Shown: one piece after another, positions 26,966 through 35,665 of the stretch
Position numbering within the stretch: position 1 is the first letter of the stretch
Layout: every line of letters starts with the position of its first letter
Source: Pedobacter cryoconitis
GTDB taxonomy: Bacteria > Bacteroidota > Bacteroidia > Sphingobacteriales > Sphingobacteriaceae
Assembly: GCF_003259615.1 (NCBI RefSeq)
Contig: NZ_QLLR01000005.1
Span: 202,418 to 266,417 of the forward strand
Direction: 5' to 3'
Length of the DNA stretch: 64,000 nt
Program-made: the position numbers and the translations under genes
Notes under the pieces: model-generated
What the model was told of the DNA's origin: nothing
What the model saw: only the letters and a program-made list of their open reading frames with translations
Database searches by the model: none

Positions 26966-27841
26966 TTATTCCAGAAAATCCCTGATGTAATTCACAATTT
27001 CTTCGGGTTTTTCAGCAAGTATAAAATGCCCGCTATCTTCAATCTTAACTAACTTTAAATCGGTTATATAACCAGGCAGGGAATTTTGCAGCATCTCATA
27101 CCCGCTGGCACCTATTCCCAGTACAGGTAAAGTGAGTTTACTATAGGATTTACTATCTGCTATATCTTGTGGAAAAGCCTGATACCAACCATTTGATGCC
27201 CTTATTCCATCATTGCTATCATAAGCAAAAGCATATACAGCTTTATCAAACTCATTTATACTAACTGGGTTTTTTAGCAGGGTTTTGAAAATCCAATCTA
27301 TAACTATATACATCCGGCCTTCAAGTAATTGCTCCGGAAGTTCTTTTATTTGATTAAAAGCAAGCCACCATGGATAAACGAAAGTTGCTCCTAATATTGG
27401 AACCATGGGAAGCTGATACATTTGTGGATCTGGATGTGGAGTGTCCAGCAGAATCAATTTCGCAGTTTGCGCTGGAAAATTGGCGGCAAAACTAAAAGCA
27501 ACATGGGCCCCAATATCATGGCCGCCAATATTAATTTTTTCATACCCTAATTTTTTCACAAGCTCAAGAATGTCTCCGGCCATACTCTTTTTATCATAGC
27601 CGTCTGCTGGTTTATCAGAACTGCCCATCCCTCGAATGTCTACTACAATAACCCGGTAATTTTCTGCTAGTGCTGGCATTATTTTGTGGTAAGCCCACCA
27701 TGTCTCCGGCCAGCCAGGAAGCAGAACTAAAGGCTGTCCCTTTCCACCTTCCACATAGTGCAGTTTTATTCCGTTTACTTCCACATAATTGTTTTGAAAT
27801 CCCGGAAGTGATTTCAAAAGCTCATCGTCTGAATATTGCAT
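26966..27841 (-). CDS. Alpha/beta hydrolase (epoxide hydrolase-like)
   Basis: Cytoplasmic hydrolase of 291 residues. The oxyanion motif is PGWPETW (42-48), the nucleophile elbow GGHDIGAHVAF has Asp109 as nucleophile, and the catalytic His lies in DSGHFILAEKPEE near the C-terminus. An Asp nucleophile marks the epoxide hydrolase/haloalkane or haloacetate dehalogenase branch rather than esterases. It is divergent from a MerR-family gene, probably its regulator. Substrate unknown. Confidence 0.85.
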   Translation of the reverse strand: MQYSDDELLKSLPGFQNNYVEVNGIKLHYVEGGKGQPLVLLPGWPETWWAYHKIMPALAENYRVIVVDIRGMGSSDKPADGYDKKSMAGDILELVKKLGYEKINIGGHDIGAHVAFSFAANFPAQTAKLILLDTPHPDPQMYQLPMVPILGATFVYPWWLAFNQIKELPEQLLEGRMYIVIDWIFKTLLKNPVSINEFDKAVYAFAYDSNDGIRASNGWYQAFPQDIADSKSYSKLTLPVLGIGASGYEMLQNSLPGYITDLKLVKIEDSGHFILAEKPEEIVNYIRDFLE

Positions 27842-27925
27842 TTTAATAAATTTATATTTTTAGTTTTGATTATTCTTTTCAATTGTAAATGCAATAGTAA
27901 ACACTATTTTTGTAACCGTCAACTG

Positions 27926-27939
27926 TGTAGTATACTACA
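27926..27939. promoter_or_regulatory. Perfect palindrome between the hydrolase and MerR genes
   Basis: TGTAGTATACTACA is a perfect 14-bp palindrome in the 127-bp divergent gap, 29 bp upstream of the MerR start. It is a good candidate site for the MerR protein, controlling itself and the hydrolase. Confidence 0.5.
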
Positions 27940-27968
27940 TGGTTTGCTTTTATTTTACAGCAAAGAAT

Positions 27969-28346
27969 ATGAAATTAATCAATCAGCTTTCTAAAGAGAC
28001 AGGGATTCCCATTGGGACTATCAGATTTTACGAAAAATCAGGGTTGTTCAGCGGTGAAAAGAAGCAGGAAGTGACAACCAATAACTATGTCTATTATGGA
28101 GACGATGTTGTTGAAAAATTAAGATTTATACAGATGGCAAAAGCTGTAGGCTTTACGCTGGCCGAAATTAAAGAAGTTGTTGATGCCTGGTATCAAAAGA
28201 AGATCAGCCGAAATGCAAAAATTGAAGTCCTTGATAGAAAACTAATCCAGATAGACGCGAAAATAAGTGAGTTAAAGGCCGTCAAAAAGCAAATTGCTAT
28301 TTGTAAGTTTAATATTGAAAACGGGGTTGGGCCAAATAATAACTGA
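27969..28346 (+). CDS. MerR-family transcriptional regulator
   Basis: A 125-residue regulator. The winged helix occupies the first ~70 residues (KETGIPIGTIRFYEKSGLF, then DVVEKLRFIQMAKAVGFTLA and EIKEV), followed by a dimerisation coiled coil. A further upstream ATG at 27939 adds 10 residues but lies inside the candidate operator, so I use 27969. There is no conserved metal-binding Cys pattern at the C-terminus, so it is not a metal sensor of the MerR/CueR kind. Divergent from the epoxide hydrolase-like gene. Confidence 0.85.
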   Translation: MKLINQLSKETGIPIGTIRFYEKSGLFSGEKKQEVTTNNYVYYGDDVVEKLRFIQMAKAVGFTLAEIKEVVDAWYQKKISRNAKIEVLDRKLIQIDAKISELKAVKKQIAICKFNIENGVGPNNN

Positions 28347-28396
28347 GGTGTGCTTATGTAATTCAGAACATTGAAATTAATGTTTTAAATTGCGCA

Positions 28397-29350
28397 ATGA
28401 ATCGAATAGACCGTCTTTCTGCTATCCTTATTCAACTACAGTCGCGCAGAACGGTGAGAGCCAGGGATATTGCCGATCGTTACCGCATCAGTTTAAGAAC
28501 TGTCTACAGAGATATAAGCGCTCTGGAAGAAGCCGGAATTCCCATTATTGGAGAATCAGGTATCGGTTACTCCTTAGAAGAAGGCTATAGATTACCCCCG
28601 GTGATGTTTACGCGCGAAGAAGCAACCGCTCTGATTACCGCAGAAAAACTAGTAGCCCGGCTCACAGAGGCTACGCATGCCAGTTTGTTCTCTAATGCAT
28701 TAGATAAAATACGCGCTGTGCTTGAACCCGGTGATAAAGATTACCTGAATCATATGGAAGGCAAAATAGAGATTATGCAGCATATCTTTCCTCAGCAAGG
28801 CATGAAGCAGGATGATATTCTGAAAATTATATTGGCAGGACTTGGAGATCACCTGGTCATGAAGATGAATTACTTTACACATTATAAACAAGAAGAAACA
28901 AAGCGGACTATTGAGCCTGTAGGCATATTTTATGTGAATCGTTACTGGCATCTGTTCGCTTTTTGCCGGGATAAAAATGATTACAGGGATTTTAGATTCG
29001 ATCGGATAAAACAGATCTCCTCAACTGACATTAAATTTAAAACGCAGCATCCAACCTTGAAGAGCCTTTTAAATGCGCAGTACGAAGCTACCAAACTGGA
29101 AGAAGTGACTTTACTGCTCTCACACCAGGGAGCCCTTCAAATCAGCGATTCAAAATATTACTTTGGCTATATCTCAGAACGCAATACAACTGCCGGAATA
29201 GAAATGGAGTTTCTAACGATGTCTGTCGAAGGTTTCGCGCGCTGGTATATTTCGATCGCCGATTATGCAACGATCCTTTATTCAGATAGCTTAAAAACAA
29301 GCGTAAAATCATTGTTTGCTTCCTTCGCCGAGACGGTGAAAACTATTTAA
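28397..29350 (+). CDS. YafY-type regulator (HTH plus WYL domain)
   Basis: Transcription factor of 317 residues: HTH_11 domain at 1-60 (NRIDRLSAILIQLQSRRTVR, then RYRISLRTVYRDISALEEAG) and a WYL ligand-binding region at about 140-220 (GIFYVNRYWHLFAFCRDKND), then the C-terminal WCX-type extension. Just downstream is a TGACA-N6-TGTCA dyad (29359-29374) and then a broken reading frame, so the gene it once controlled has probably been lost. Confidence 0.88.
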   Translation: MNRIDRLSAILIQLQSRRTVRARDIADRYRISLRTVYRDISALEEAGIPIIGESGIGYSLEEGYRLPPVMFTREEATALITAEKLVARLTEATHASLFSNALDKIRAVLEPGDKDYLNHMEGKIEIMQHIFPQQGMKQDDILKIILAGLGDHLVMKMNYFTHYKQEETKRTIEPVGIFYVNRYWHLFAFCRDKNDYRDFRFDRIKQISSTDIKFKTQHPTLKSLLNAQYEATKLEEVTLLLSHQGALQISDSKYYFGYISERNTTAGIEMEFLTMSVEGFARWYISIADYATILYSDSLKTSVKSLFASFAETVKTI

Positions 29351-29358
29351 AAACTTGC

Positions 29359-29374
29359 TGACACAAGGCTGTCA
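29359..29374. promoter_or_regulatory. Dyad downstream of the WYL regulator gene
   Basis: TGACA (29359-29363) and TGTCA (29370-29374) form an inverted repeat with a 6-bp spacer, about 45 bp upstream of the next ATG (29421). It is a plausible WYL-regulator operator for the original downstream gene. Confidence 0.35.
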
Positions 29375-29420
29375 CAACCTGAATGTTTCTTTGCAGTATT
29401 AAAATTAAAAGAAACACAAG

Positions 29421-30593
29421 ATGAAAACAGCATTAAATGCTAATTACAATCAAGACGCACTCCAGGATGAAGCGCTGGTCAAATTAATCCCAACTGGTGG
29501 AAACCTTAGTGTTGCCGCAGATTAAGGCGGATATTTAATGGCTGCTTATGCACTGGCCCAATTTGTTTTTTCGCCCGTTCTTGGCGGCTTAAGTGACCAA
29601 TTTGGAAGGCGGCCCATCTTATTGATTTCCTTATTCGGCTTAGGCATAGACTATGTTTTTCTTTCTTTTGCACCTTCCGTATTTTGGTTATTTGTTGGAC
29701 GGATTATCGCCGGTCTGGCAGGGGCGAGTGTGAGTACTGCACTGGCTTATATTGCAGATATTTCTGAACCTGCACAGAAATCCAGAAATTTCGGATTGGT
29801 CGGGGCCGTTTTCGGCATTGGTTTTATATTAGGCCCAGTTATCGGAGGGCTGTTCAGTACGTATGGTTTGAGAGTCCCTTTTATGATTTCTGCCGGACTG
29901 GCTTTGGCCAACTGGTTATATGGCTATTTTTTATTGCCAGAATCATTGTCAGCAGAGAACAGGCGGAGATTTTCATGGAAAAGGGCAAATCCTGCCGGTG
30001 CATTTGTAAATATTGCCAAGTACCCTGCAATAATGGGTTTACTGGTCACCTTGTTTTTACTTTATATCGCTAATCACTCAGTCAATTCCAATTGGTCTTA
30101 CTATGTGATTGAAAAATTCAGGTGGGATTCAACGATGATAGGTTATTCATTAGGACTGGTAGGATTGGTTCTGGCACTTGTTCAAGGCGTGCTAATCCGG
30201 TACATTGTTTCCGAAAGACAGCAAAAACTGGCCATTTACTACGGACTTATTTTATATAGTATAGTGTTCATCTGTTTTGCATTTGTGGCTGGTGGTCTGT
30301 GGGTTATGCTTTTCATTTTGCCTTATGGACTGGCAGGAATTGGTGGTCCGGCAATGCAAAGTTTAATCTCAAATCAAGCTGCTCCAAATTCACAAGGAGA
30401 GTTGCAGGGGATGATCACCGGTTTGCAAAGTCTGGCTGCAATTATTGGTCCCTGGATTATAAGTCACATTTTTGTTTATTTCATTAGCTCAGCTGCGCCT
30501 GTATATTTTCCTGGTGCACCATTTCTTTTTAGTGCTGTTTTAACCCTGATCGGTTTAGTCATTGCTTTAAAAACCATCAGGAAATATCACTAG
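29421..30593 (+). pseudogene. TetA-like MFS transporter with replaced N-terminus and in-frame stop
   Basis: From ATG 29421 the frame runs 34 codons (starting MKTALNANYNQ, ending GGNLSVAAD), meets TAA at 29523-29525, and continues in the same frame as GGYLMAAYALAQFVFSPVLGG. SVAAD-Y-GGYLMAAYA would be the normal join, so a Tyr codon has become TAA. From ATG 29538, 351 residues remain, covering transmembrane helices 2-12 with the MFS signature GGLSDQFGRRPILL. The usual hydrophobic first helix is absent; polar residues of another gene stand in its place. This looks like a fusion by deletion followed by a nonsense change. A truncated protein from 29538 is possible but unlikely to work. Confidence 0.8.
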
Positions 30594-30769
30594 TGTTTTT
30601 TCGGTTACAGGATTGATTGAAATGGATACATACCCTGCAGCGCAGAAGCCTATATTTGTTGCAGATCTTGTGGAATAGGTATCGTGTTCATCATCAGATC
30701 CGAAACGCTCAATAATTTATTAACTTCGCATGGAGCAGATGATTTCTTTCCATGCGCTAATTTTTAATC

Positions 30770-31687
30770 ATGACCAGGGAAAATTCAAAACCAGTTATCT
30801 TTGATAGTATATCGGCACTTCTTAAGGCGTTAGGTTTACCCAAACCATTACATCCTTTAATTGCGCTTGTCAACTACAAGGATATTAAGGTTGATACTAC
30901 AGAAGTTGGTAAGGGGTATCTGCTTAGCTTTTTTAAGATCTCTTTTAAAGAACACTTTGCCGGACAGATCAGGTATGGACAAGGACATTATGACTTTGAA
31001 GAGGGGGGCTTGTCCTTCACAGCGCCAAATCAGTTAATCGCTGCTGCCATTGAGGAGAAGGATTATAGCGGATACACGCTGTTGTTTCATCCAGACTTTA
31101 TAAGAAATTATCCTTTGGGAAGGCAGCTCGCTAAATATGGTTTTTTTTCTTATTCAGTTGCTGAGGCTTTATATCTTTCTGATAAAGAGAAGAAGGTAAT
31201 CTTTTCAGTTTTTGATAATATTGGACTAGAACTTGATACTAATATTGATCATTTTAGCCAGGATGTATTAATCTCGCAAATCGAGACATTGCTGAATTAC
31301 AGCAACCGTTTTTACGGCCGGCAATTTATCACCAGGAAATTGGTACACCATGATTTAATCGCTGAAATGGAAGCCTATTTACTGGATATTTTCAAAACAG
31401 ATCAATCGCTTGTGGATGGCTTACCCACAGTGACAACTATTGCAGGTCATCTGAAAGTTTCCCCCCGGTATTTAAATGATATGCTGCGCTCTTTAACAGG
31501 GCAGACCACACAGCAACATATTCATAATAAGCTGATCGATAAGGCAAAAGATATACTCAGTACAAGTAACCTTACAGTTGCTGAAATTGCTTATAGCCTG
31601 GGTTTTGAACATCCTCAGTCATTCAACAGACTGTTCAAGACCAAGGTGAAAGTTTCACCGCTTGAATTCAGACAATCCTTTAGTTAA
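30770..31687 (+). CDS. AraC-family transcriptional regulator
   Basis: A 305-residue regulator with an N-terminal cupin-like ligand-binding region (FSFTAPN-type strand near 84-92) and a C-terminal double HTH (LPTVTTIAGHLKVSPRYLND and LTVAEIAYSLGFEHPQSFNR, ending VSPLEFRQSF). It is intact and is a useful reference for the damaged AraC gene at 41.1 kb. It stands alone after the broken MFS gene; its target is not evident. Confidence 0.88.
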   Translation: MTRENSKPVIFDSISALLKALGLPKPLHPLIALVNYKDIKVDTTEVGKGYLLSFFKISFKEHFAGQIRYGQGHYDFEEGGLSFTAPNQLIAAAIEEKDYSGYTLLFHPDFIRNYPLGRQLAKYGFFSYSVAEALYLSDKEKKVIFSVFDNIGLELDTNIDHFSQDVLISQIETLLNYSNRFYGRQFITRKLVHHDLIAEMEAYLLDIFKTDQSLVDGLPTVTTIAGHLKVSPRYLNDMLRSLTGQTTQQHIHNKLIDKAKDILSTSNLTVAEIAYSLGFEHPQSFNRLFKTKVKVSPLEFRQSFS

Positions 31688-31732
31688 TCTCCTTTAATTT
31701 ATTATTGCAAATAAACGGATGAGAAAAAATAA

Positions 31733-32158
31733 TTAGGGGTTGTAAACCCATAACTCGTCAAAAATGAAATTTGGAGATAAGAAATCGGTAAGCTGTTCAA
31801 AATCATCATGTTCTTCTGGCAGAGACAGGCCAATTCCTTCAATACCATCAATTTGAACAAAACCTGACCAGGCAATTTGCCTGGAAGAATTCCTGATGAC
31901 ATCATTAATATTCATTCCCGGCCAGAGTTTGTGATCATAAATTCCCGGAAACAACTTATTGCAGGAGATAGCAGTAATCAATTCTGTACGTGGTGTATAA
32001 TAAATAGTTATAAGACCTTTATTAAGGATAGCTATAGTATCATTTTCCATTATTATTTTATCATTTGATTCTAACCGATCAAGAAAAGAACCGGCAGTTG
32101 CCCCTAAACAAATACCTCCAATAGAATGACCCGGAATGATTAAATTATTTAACTTCAT
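31733..32158 (-). CDS. Protein of unknown function
   Basis: A 141-residue acidic cytoplasmic protein without signal peptide or membrane helix. The opening LIIPGHSIGGICLGATAGSF and the repeated short strands suggest a compact beta-rich fold. I do not recognise the family. It ends a leftward cluster with the DUF6985 gene (10 bp upstream), and small acidic proteins in such clusters are often immunity proteins, but no toxin is visible here, so no role is assigned. Confidence 0.55.
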   Translation of the reverse strand: MKLNNLIIPGHSIGGICLGATAGSFLDRLESNDKIIMENDTIAILNKGLITIYYTPRTELITAISCNKLFPGIYDHKLWPGMNINDVIRNSSRQIAWSGFVQIDGIEGIGLSLPEEHDDFEQLTDFLSPNFIFDELWVYNP

Positions 32159-32168
32159 AAGGTGATTT

Positions 32169-33122
32169 TCAGGAGATATTTTTTTGTTGTTTTAAATCTG
32201 CTTTTGCAATCCAGCTTAAAAAAGAAGTGTCTGCGCCACCGATCTCAATGATTCTGTTTTGGAACATCATGAATCCAAGTCCATGCTCAGTATCCCACGA
32301 ACAAGAAAATTCATATCCGATATAGGGAAATTTATCTTGATAAACTGAAAAAATATGTATTCCAACCGGAGATAATAAGTCAGCAAAATCTTTGATAGCC
32401 ATCACATCTGGCATGAAATCCTGTTTGTCAGAGCAACTATAACCGTATTCATTTTGCAGGGTAGGGTACTGTTCTAATAGTCCGGTTAAAATAACTTCTA
32501 ATATTTTTGATTGGTTATCAGCAATATATGCTAAGCCTCTTTTGTGGTTTGCGGATGCTTTTTTAATAGGTTTATCACCAATCAAGTCATATTGAAATTC
32601 GCTTGTATCTTCCTGAAAGAAAGCTTGCCATCCTTTCAATTCAATAAAATCTGTAAAATCCTCTTCTTCTTCAGTATTATCCTTTGATAACATGACGGGA
32701 TGTTCTAAATGTTTATTGAAAAATCCGATACAACCGGCACCTCCGGTAAAGATATATTCCGGATTTTCCTCATAACATAAACGCAGGTATTTTAATGCCT
32801 CTTCTTCCTGCCCGCATTCCAGGCAACAATCACCATTGTAATAATTGTTGATATAGGCAGGATTTTTTTTGCTTAAAGAATGACGGTCGCTCATTTCAAG
32901 CCAGCGTTTCATGTTTTCAAAGTCTTTAACAGCAATATACTCATTGATCATTCTACCAATAATAATGCTCCCCATATGTATTTCATACTTCCCATCATCT
33001 GCTTGTGCCCATTTTTCCTCGATGAAGCTGATCAGGTCTTTATCTTCAAGTTTATTTTTTTTGAGTGAGAACTTATCGAGAAAAGTATCAATTGCTGTTA
33101 TTATTTCTGCTGCGTTTGACAT
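32169..33122 (-). CDS. Helical-repeat protein with C-terminal DUF6985-like domain
   Basis: A 317-residue cytoplasmic protein. The first ~130 residues are helical and TPR-like (NYYNGDCCLECGQEEEALKY). The last ~130 residues resemble DUF6985, with the closing EHGLGFMMFQNRIIEIGGAD block. The protein is acidic, including a DNTEEEEDF stretch. Three 20-bp tandem repeats end 11 bp upstream of its start codon and probably cover its promoter. It is followed by the unknown gene ending at 31733. Proteins with this domain often sit in immunity-type neighbourhoods, but the function is unknown. Confidence 0.65.
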   Translation of the reverse strand: MSNAAEIITAIDTFLDKFSLKKNKLEDKDLISFIEEKWAQADDGKYEIHMGSIIIGRMINEYIAVKDFENMKRWLEMSDRHSLSKKNPAYINNYYNGDCCLECGQEEEALKYLRLCYEENPEYIFTGGAGCIGFFNKHLEHPVMLSKDNTEEEEDFTDFIELKGWQAFFQEDTSEFQYDLIGDKPIKKASANHKRGLAYIADNQSKILEVILTGLLEQYPTLQNEYGYSCSDKQDFMPDVMAIKDFADLLSPVGIHIFSVYQDKFPYIGYEFSCSWDTEHGLGFMMFQNRIIEIGGADTSFLSWIAKADLKQQKNIS

Positions 33123-33132
33123 GAATAATTTT

Positions 33133-33192
33133 TTGGATGTTGTATGCTATAATTGGATATTGTATGTTATAATTGGTTGTTGTATGCTATAA
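33133..33192. repeat. Three 20-bp tandem repeats upstream of the DUF6985 gene
   Basis: Units 33133-33152, 33153-33172 and 33173-33192 share TTGG(A/T)T(G/A)TTGTATG(C/T)TATAA with 1-3 differences. They fill the gap between the phosphatase gene and the start codon at 33122, so a change in copy number would move or alter the promoter of the leftward gene. Confidence 0.9.
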
Positions 33193-33216
33193 ATAGTCGT
33201 TCATAAAAATGACTTT

Positions 33217-33867
33217 CTACAGTTGCAGATCGCGCTGATCGGTTTCTATATGGACAATTTCAATAAGTTTTCCGGATGCAGATAATCGTAATGCGGTCAG
33301 TCCGTAACCATAAGCAGCACCTGTGTCAATATTCCACGATTGTGAATCTTCATTAAACTCTGGCTTTCTTGCTTTCAATGGTGTATGCCCATGTATTTGT
33401 ATTTTATCTATGTTTTTTAAAGGTAGCCTGTTCCACAATACACCATCAAAATTACTTTCTTCAAAAGGGGCTTCTGTAGCTGAAATCCCAGCATGAGTGA
33501 CCATAATCGATTTGTTGCCAAACGTTAAAGGCATGTCTTGCAACCAGCCCACTGCTTTATTCAAATCACTTTGATTAGACTTGAAATTTTCCAATGTTTG
33601 GTATCCTCCCTGATCAGTCCAGTATTTATTGTGCCCGGAAAGCATATATGTTATCATTTCTGCTTCATGATTTCCTTTAAGAAATATCGTATTCTCATAC
33701 ATAGCCGATAATTTCATACATTCCTCTACCACCAGGGCGCTATAATTTCCACGGTCAATTAAATCTCCAACAGAAACCAGGTATTCTTTACCGGTATTCC
33801 AATGCTTTAATATTGCAGAGAACGTAAAAAAACAGCCGTGAATATCTCCGATAATAAAGTAGTCAAT
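33217..33867 (-). CDS. Serine/threonine-type metallophosphatase, apparent ATT start
   Basis: Calcineurin-like phosphoesterase of 216 residues, related to bacterial PrpA/ApaH-type enzymes. The metal motifs are GDIHG (8-12 from the ATT), GDLIDRGNYS, GNHEAE, THAG and HGHTP. The first ATG in the frame (33732) lies downstream of GDIHG and GDLIDRG, so it cannot be the true start. The only way to include the metal site is to begin at ATT 33867-33865, right after the TAA (33870-33868) of the preceding gene, giving IDYFIIGDIHG. Either ATT is used through termination-reinitiation, or an ATG has mutated and the gene is failing. Confidence 0.78.
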   Translation of the reverse strand: MDYFIIGDIHGCFFTFSAILKHWNTGKEYLVSVGDLIDRGNYSALVVEECMKLSAMYENTIFLKGNHEAEMITYMLSGHNKYWTDQGGYQTLENFKSNQSDLNKAVGWLQDMPLTFGNKSIMVTHAGISATEAPFEESNFDGVLWNRLPLKNIDKIQIHGHTPLKARKPEFNEDSQSWNIDTGAAYGYGLTALRLSASGKLIEIVHIETDQRDLQL

Positions 33868-34692
33868 TTATAGTTTAGCTTTTGGTGTACGCAATAACTC
33901 TTCTTTAAATTCTTGAGTTAAAATTGGATGTAAGTCTTCGAATTCCCAAAGTCGCATCGGGGTAATCTGAATATGCTCAACAGGATACCAGACTTTAACA
34001 TAATTCCTGATCGCTGTTTTTGCTTTCTCAATTTCACCTGTTAACACGAATAGCCGTGCAGCCAGCAGGTGATCATCTTCGTTGGTCAGTTCTTCAGCGA
34101 ATTTTTCATAATAAGCCAGGCTTTCTGCCGTATTGCCCTCCTCAAACATAAAACCCAATAGATATTCAGCTCCTTTAACGGTATCATGTGTCAATTTAGG
34201 CTTGTATTTTTTTAATTGTGCAATAAAGTCATTCATTCCTTTTCCGTTTTCAATGATTTGAAGAGGTGTTGCATCAATTGTTAAGGTTTTCTTACCCTTT
34301 AACTTTGCCAGATGCTGTTTCACCTGGTGTTTATAGGTATCAAAACGATGGTCTTCTAAACCTGCTTTTTCCTTTTCAGCTAAATAGGTTTTATAGAAAT
34401 TTTCGGCTCTTTTCTTCTGATCACTCCGGATCGCTGCACTTGTATAAGCAAAAAAGTGCTCAAATAAAACATTTCCTGCGTACCACTGCCCATCAAATGG
34501 CAAAGCCTGCTCATCATTTGTCATCGCCAGTTCGTCATTGCTGCTGAAATAGTTTATTTCTGCCAGAACAATTGCTTTCTGCGGTTCAAAATCTTTAATT
34601 TCTGTCAGCTTTGCTAATCCCAATTCTATTTGCCCATTTCTTAAAATGTCAAATATGTCCCGCAATTTCTTTGGTATTTTAACGATGTCCAT
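33868..34692 (-). CDS. Helical-repeat (TPR-like) protein of unknown function
   Basis: A 274-residue soluble protein, almost wholly alpha-helical and rich in Lys/Glu/Ala, with TPR-like helix pairs near 165-215 (GAEYLLGFMFEEGNTAESLA). There is no signal peptide. Its TAA is followed without a gap by the phosphatase reading frame, so the two are translationally linked. A role as a scaffold or partner for the phosphatase is inference only. Confidence 0.65.
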   Translation of the reverse strand: MDIVKIPKKLRDIFDILRNGQIELGLAKLTEIKDFEPQKAIVLAEINYFSSNDELAMTNDEQALPFDGQWYAGNVLFEHFFAYTSAAIRSDQKKRAENFYKTYLAEKEKAGLEDHRFDTYKHQVKQHLAKLKGKKTLTIDATPLQIIENGKGMNDFIAQLKKYKPKLTHDTVKGAEYLLGFMFEEGNTAESLAYYEKFAEELTNEDDHLLAARLFVLTGEIEKAKTAIRNYVKVWYPVEHIQITPMRLWEFEDLHPILTQEFKEELLRTPKAKL

Positions 34693-34903
34693 ATAAATCT
34701 CCCTCTGTTTCGTCTTTAGATAAATAATTCACGCAATATATCAACAAATATGGATTGAATAAAAGATAATATACACTTAAGATAGCACCTTATGATCGGA
34801 AACTTTTATCAAATCAGTAGGTTTCTCTGCCAAAAGCCTTCCTGAACCGGTAGCCCCAAAATTAAGATAACCGGAGGCAGCCGATTCCGGGAAGCTTTTT
34901 ATT

Positions 34904-35665
34904 TTACCGGTTATCCAGCCAGTTTAAGAACAAGGTCGCTTTATCTTTTCCAATAATCAGCGGTTCAGGTGTAGAAATATTCAGTTTAACGCTGAGTTTG
35001 CGGGCAAAGTAATGTTCCACTTCCTTTACAGCACTGTAATTAATCAGATACTGACGATTGATCCGAAAGAATAAATGCGGGTTCAGTACTTTATGAAGTT
35101 CTTCTAACGATTGTGAAATTCCATATTCTTCCCCGGTAATGGTTACTATAATCGTCATTTCATCCCGGATATAAAAGCAGGCAATGTGATCAGTTTGTAT
35201 CGTGATATATTTATTGTTTTTAAAGACCAGAAAACCCGTTTTCCCTGCTGGATTATTCAGCAGATTATTGATTTTAAGTGAGGCTTGCTCATTAACCTGA
35301 AAGAAGTTTTTAAGCATAAAAACCTTTTCAAATGCAGTTTTGAGGCTATCCGCTGAAAAAGGTTTTAAAATATAATCAATACCATTTGTCTTAAAAGCAT
35401 CCATCGCATACTCATCGAAAGCTGTACAAAAAATAACAGGCGAACTTACCTGTACTTGCTTGAAAATCTCAAAACAATTACCATCTGCGAGCTGAACATC
35501 CATGAAGATCAGATCGGGGTAAGCATGCCCGGAAAGATAAGTTACCGCTGTTTTGACACTTTGGATTGTCGCTGCAATCTGCGCAGAAGGCTGGAGTGAC
35601 AAAATCATTTTTGCCAGTGCTTTGGCTGTTTTGATCTCATCCTCTATGATTACAATACTTATCAT
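34904..35665 (-). CDS. LytTR-family response regulator
   Basis: Cytoplasmic regulator of 253 residues: receiver domain at 1-120 with the phosphoacceptor Asp56 (LIFMDVQLADG) and Lys in YILKPFS, then a LytTR DNA-binding domain at about 150-250 (ITIQTDHIACFYIRDEMTII; HLFFRINRQYLIN). Its ATG overlaps the kinase stop (ATGA), so the pair is co-translated. It is the last gene of an operon that starts with the P460 cytochrome genes. Confidence 0.92.
   Translation of the reverse strand: MISIVIIEDEIKTAKALAKMILSLQPSAQIAATIQSVKTAVTYLSGHAYPDLIFMDVQLADGNCFEIFKQVQVSSPVIFCTAFDEYAMDAFKTNGIDYILKPFSADSLKTAFEKVFMLKNFFQVNEQASLKINNLLNNPAGKTGFLVFKNNKYITIQTDHIACFYIRDEMTIIVTITGEEYGISQSLEELHKVLNPHLFFRINRQYLINYSAVKEVEHYFARKLSVKLNISTPEPLIIGKDKATLFLNWLDNR

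Noticed and set aside
34863..34915. Inverted GATAACCGG/CCGGTTATC after the LytTR gene as a terminator
   Set aside because: The right arm is inside the coding end and the loop is over 30 nt; too weak to call.
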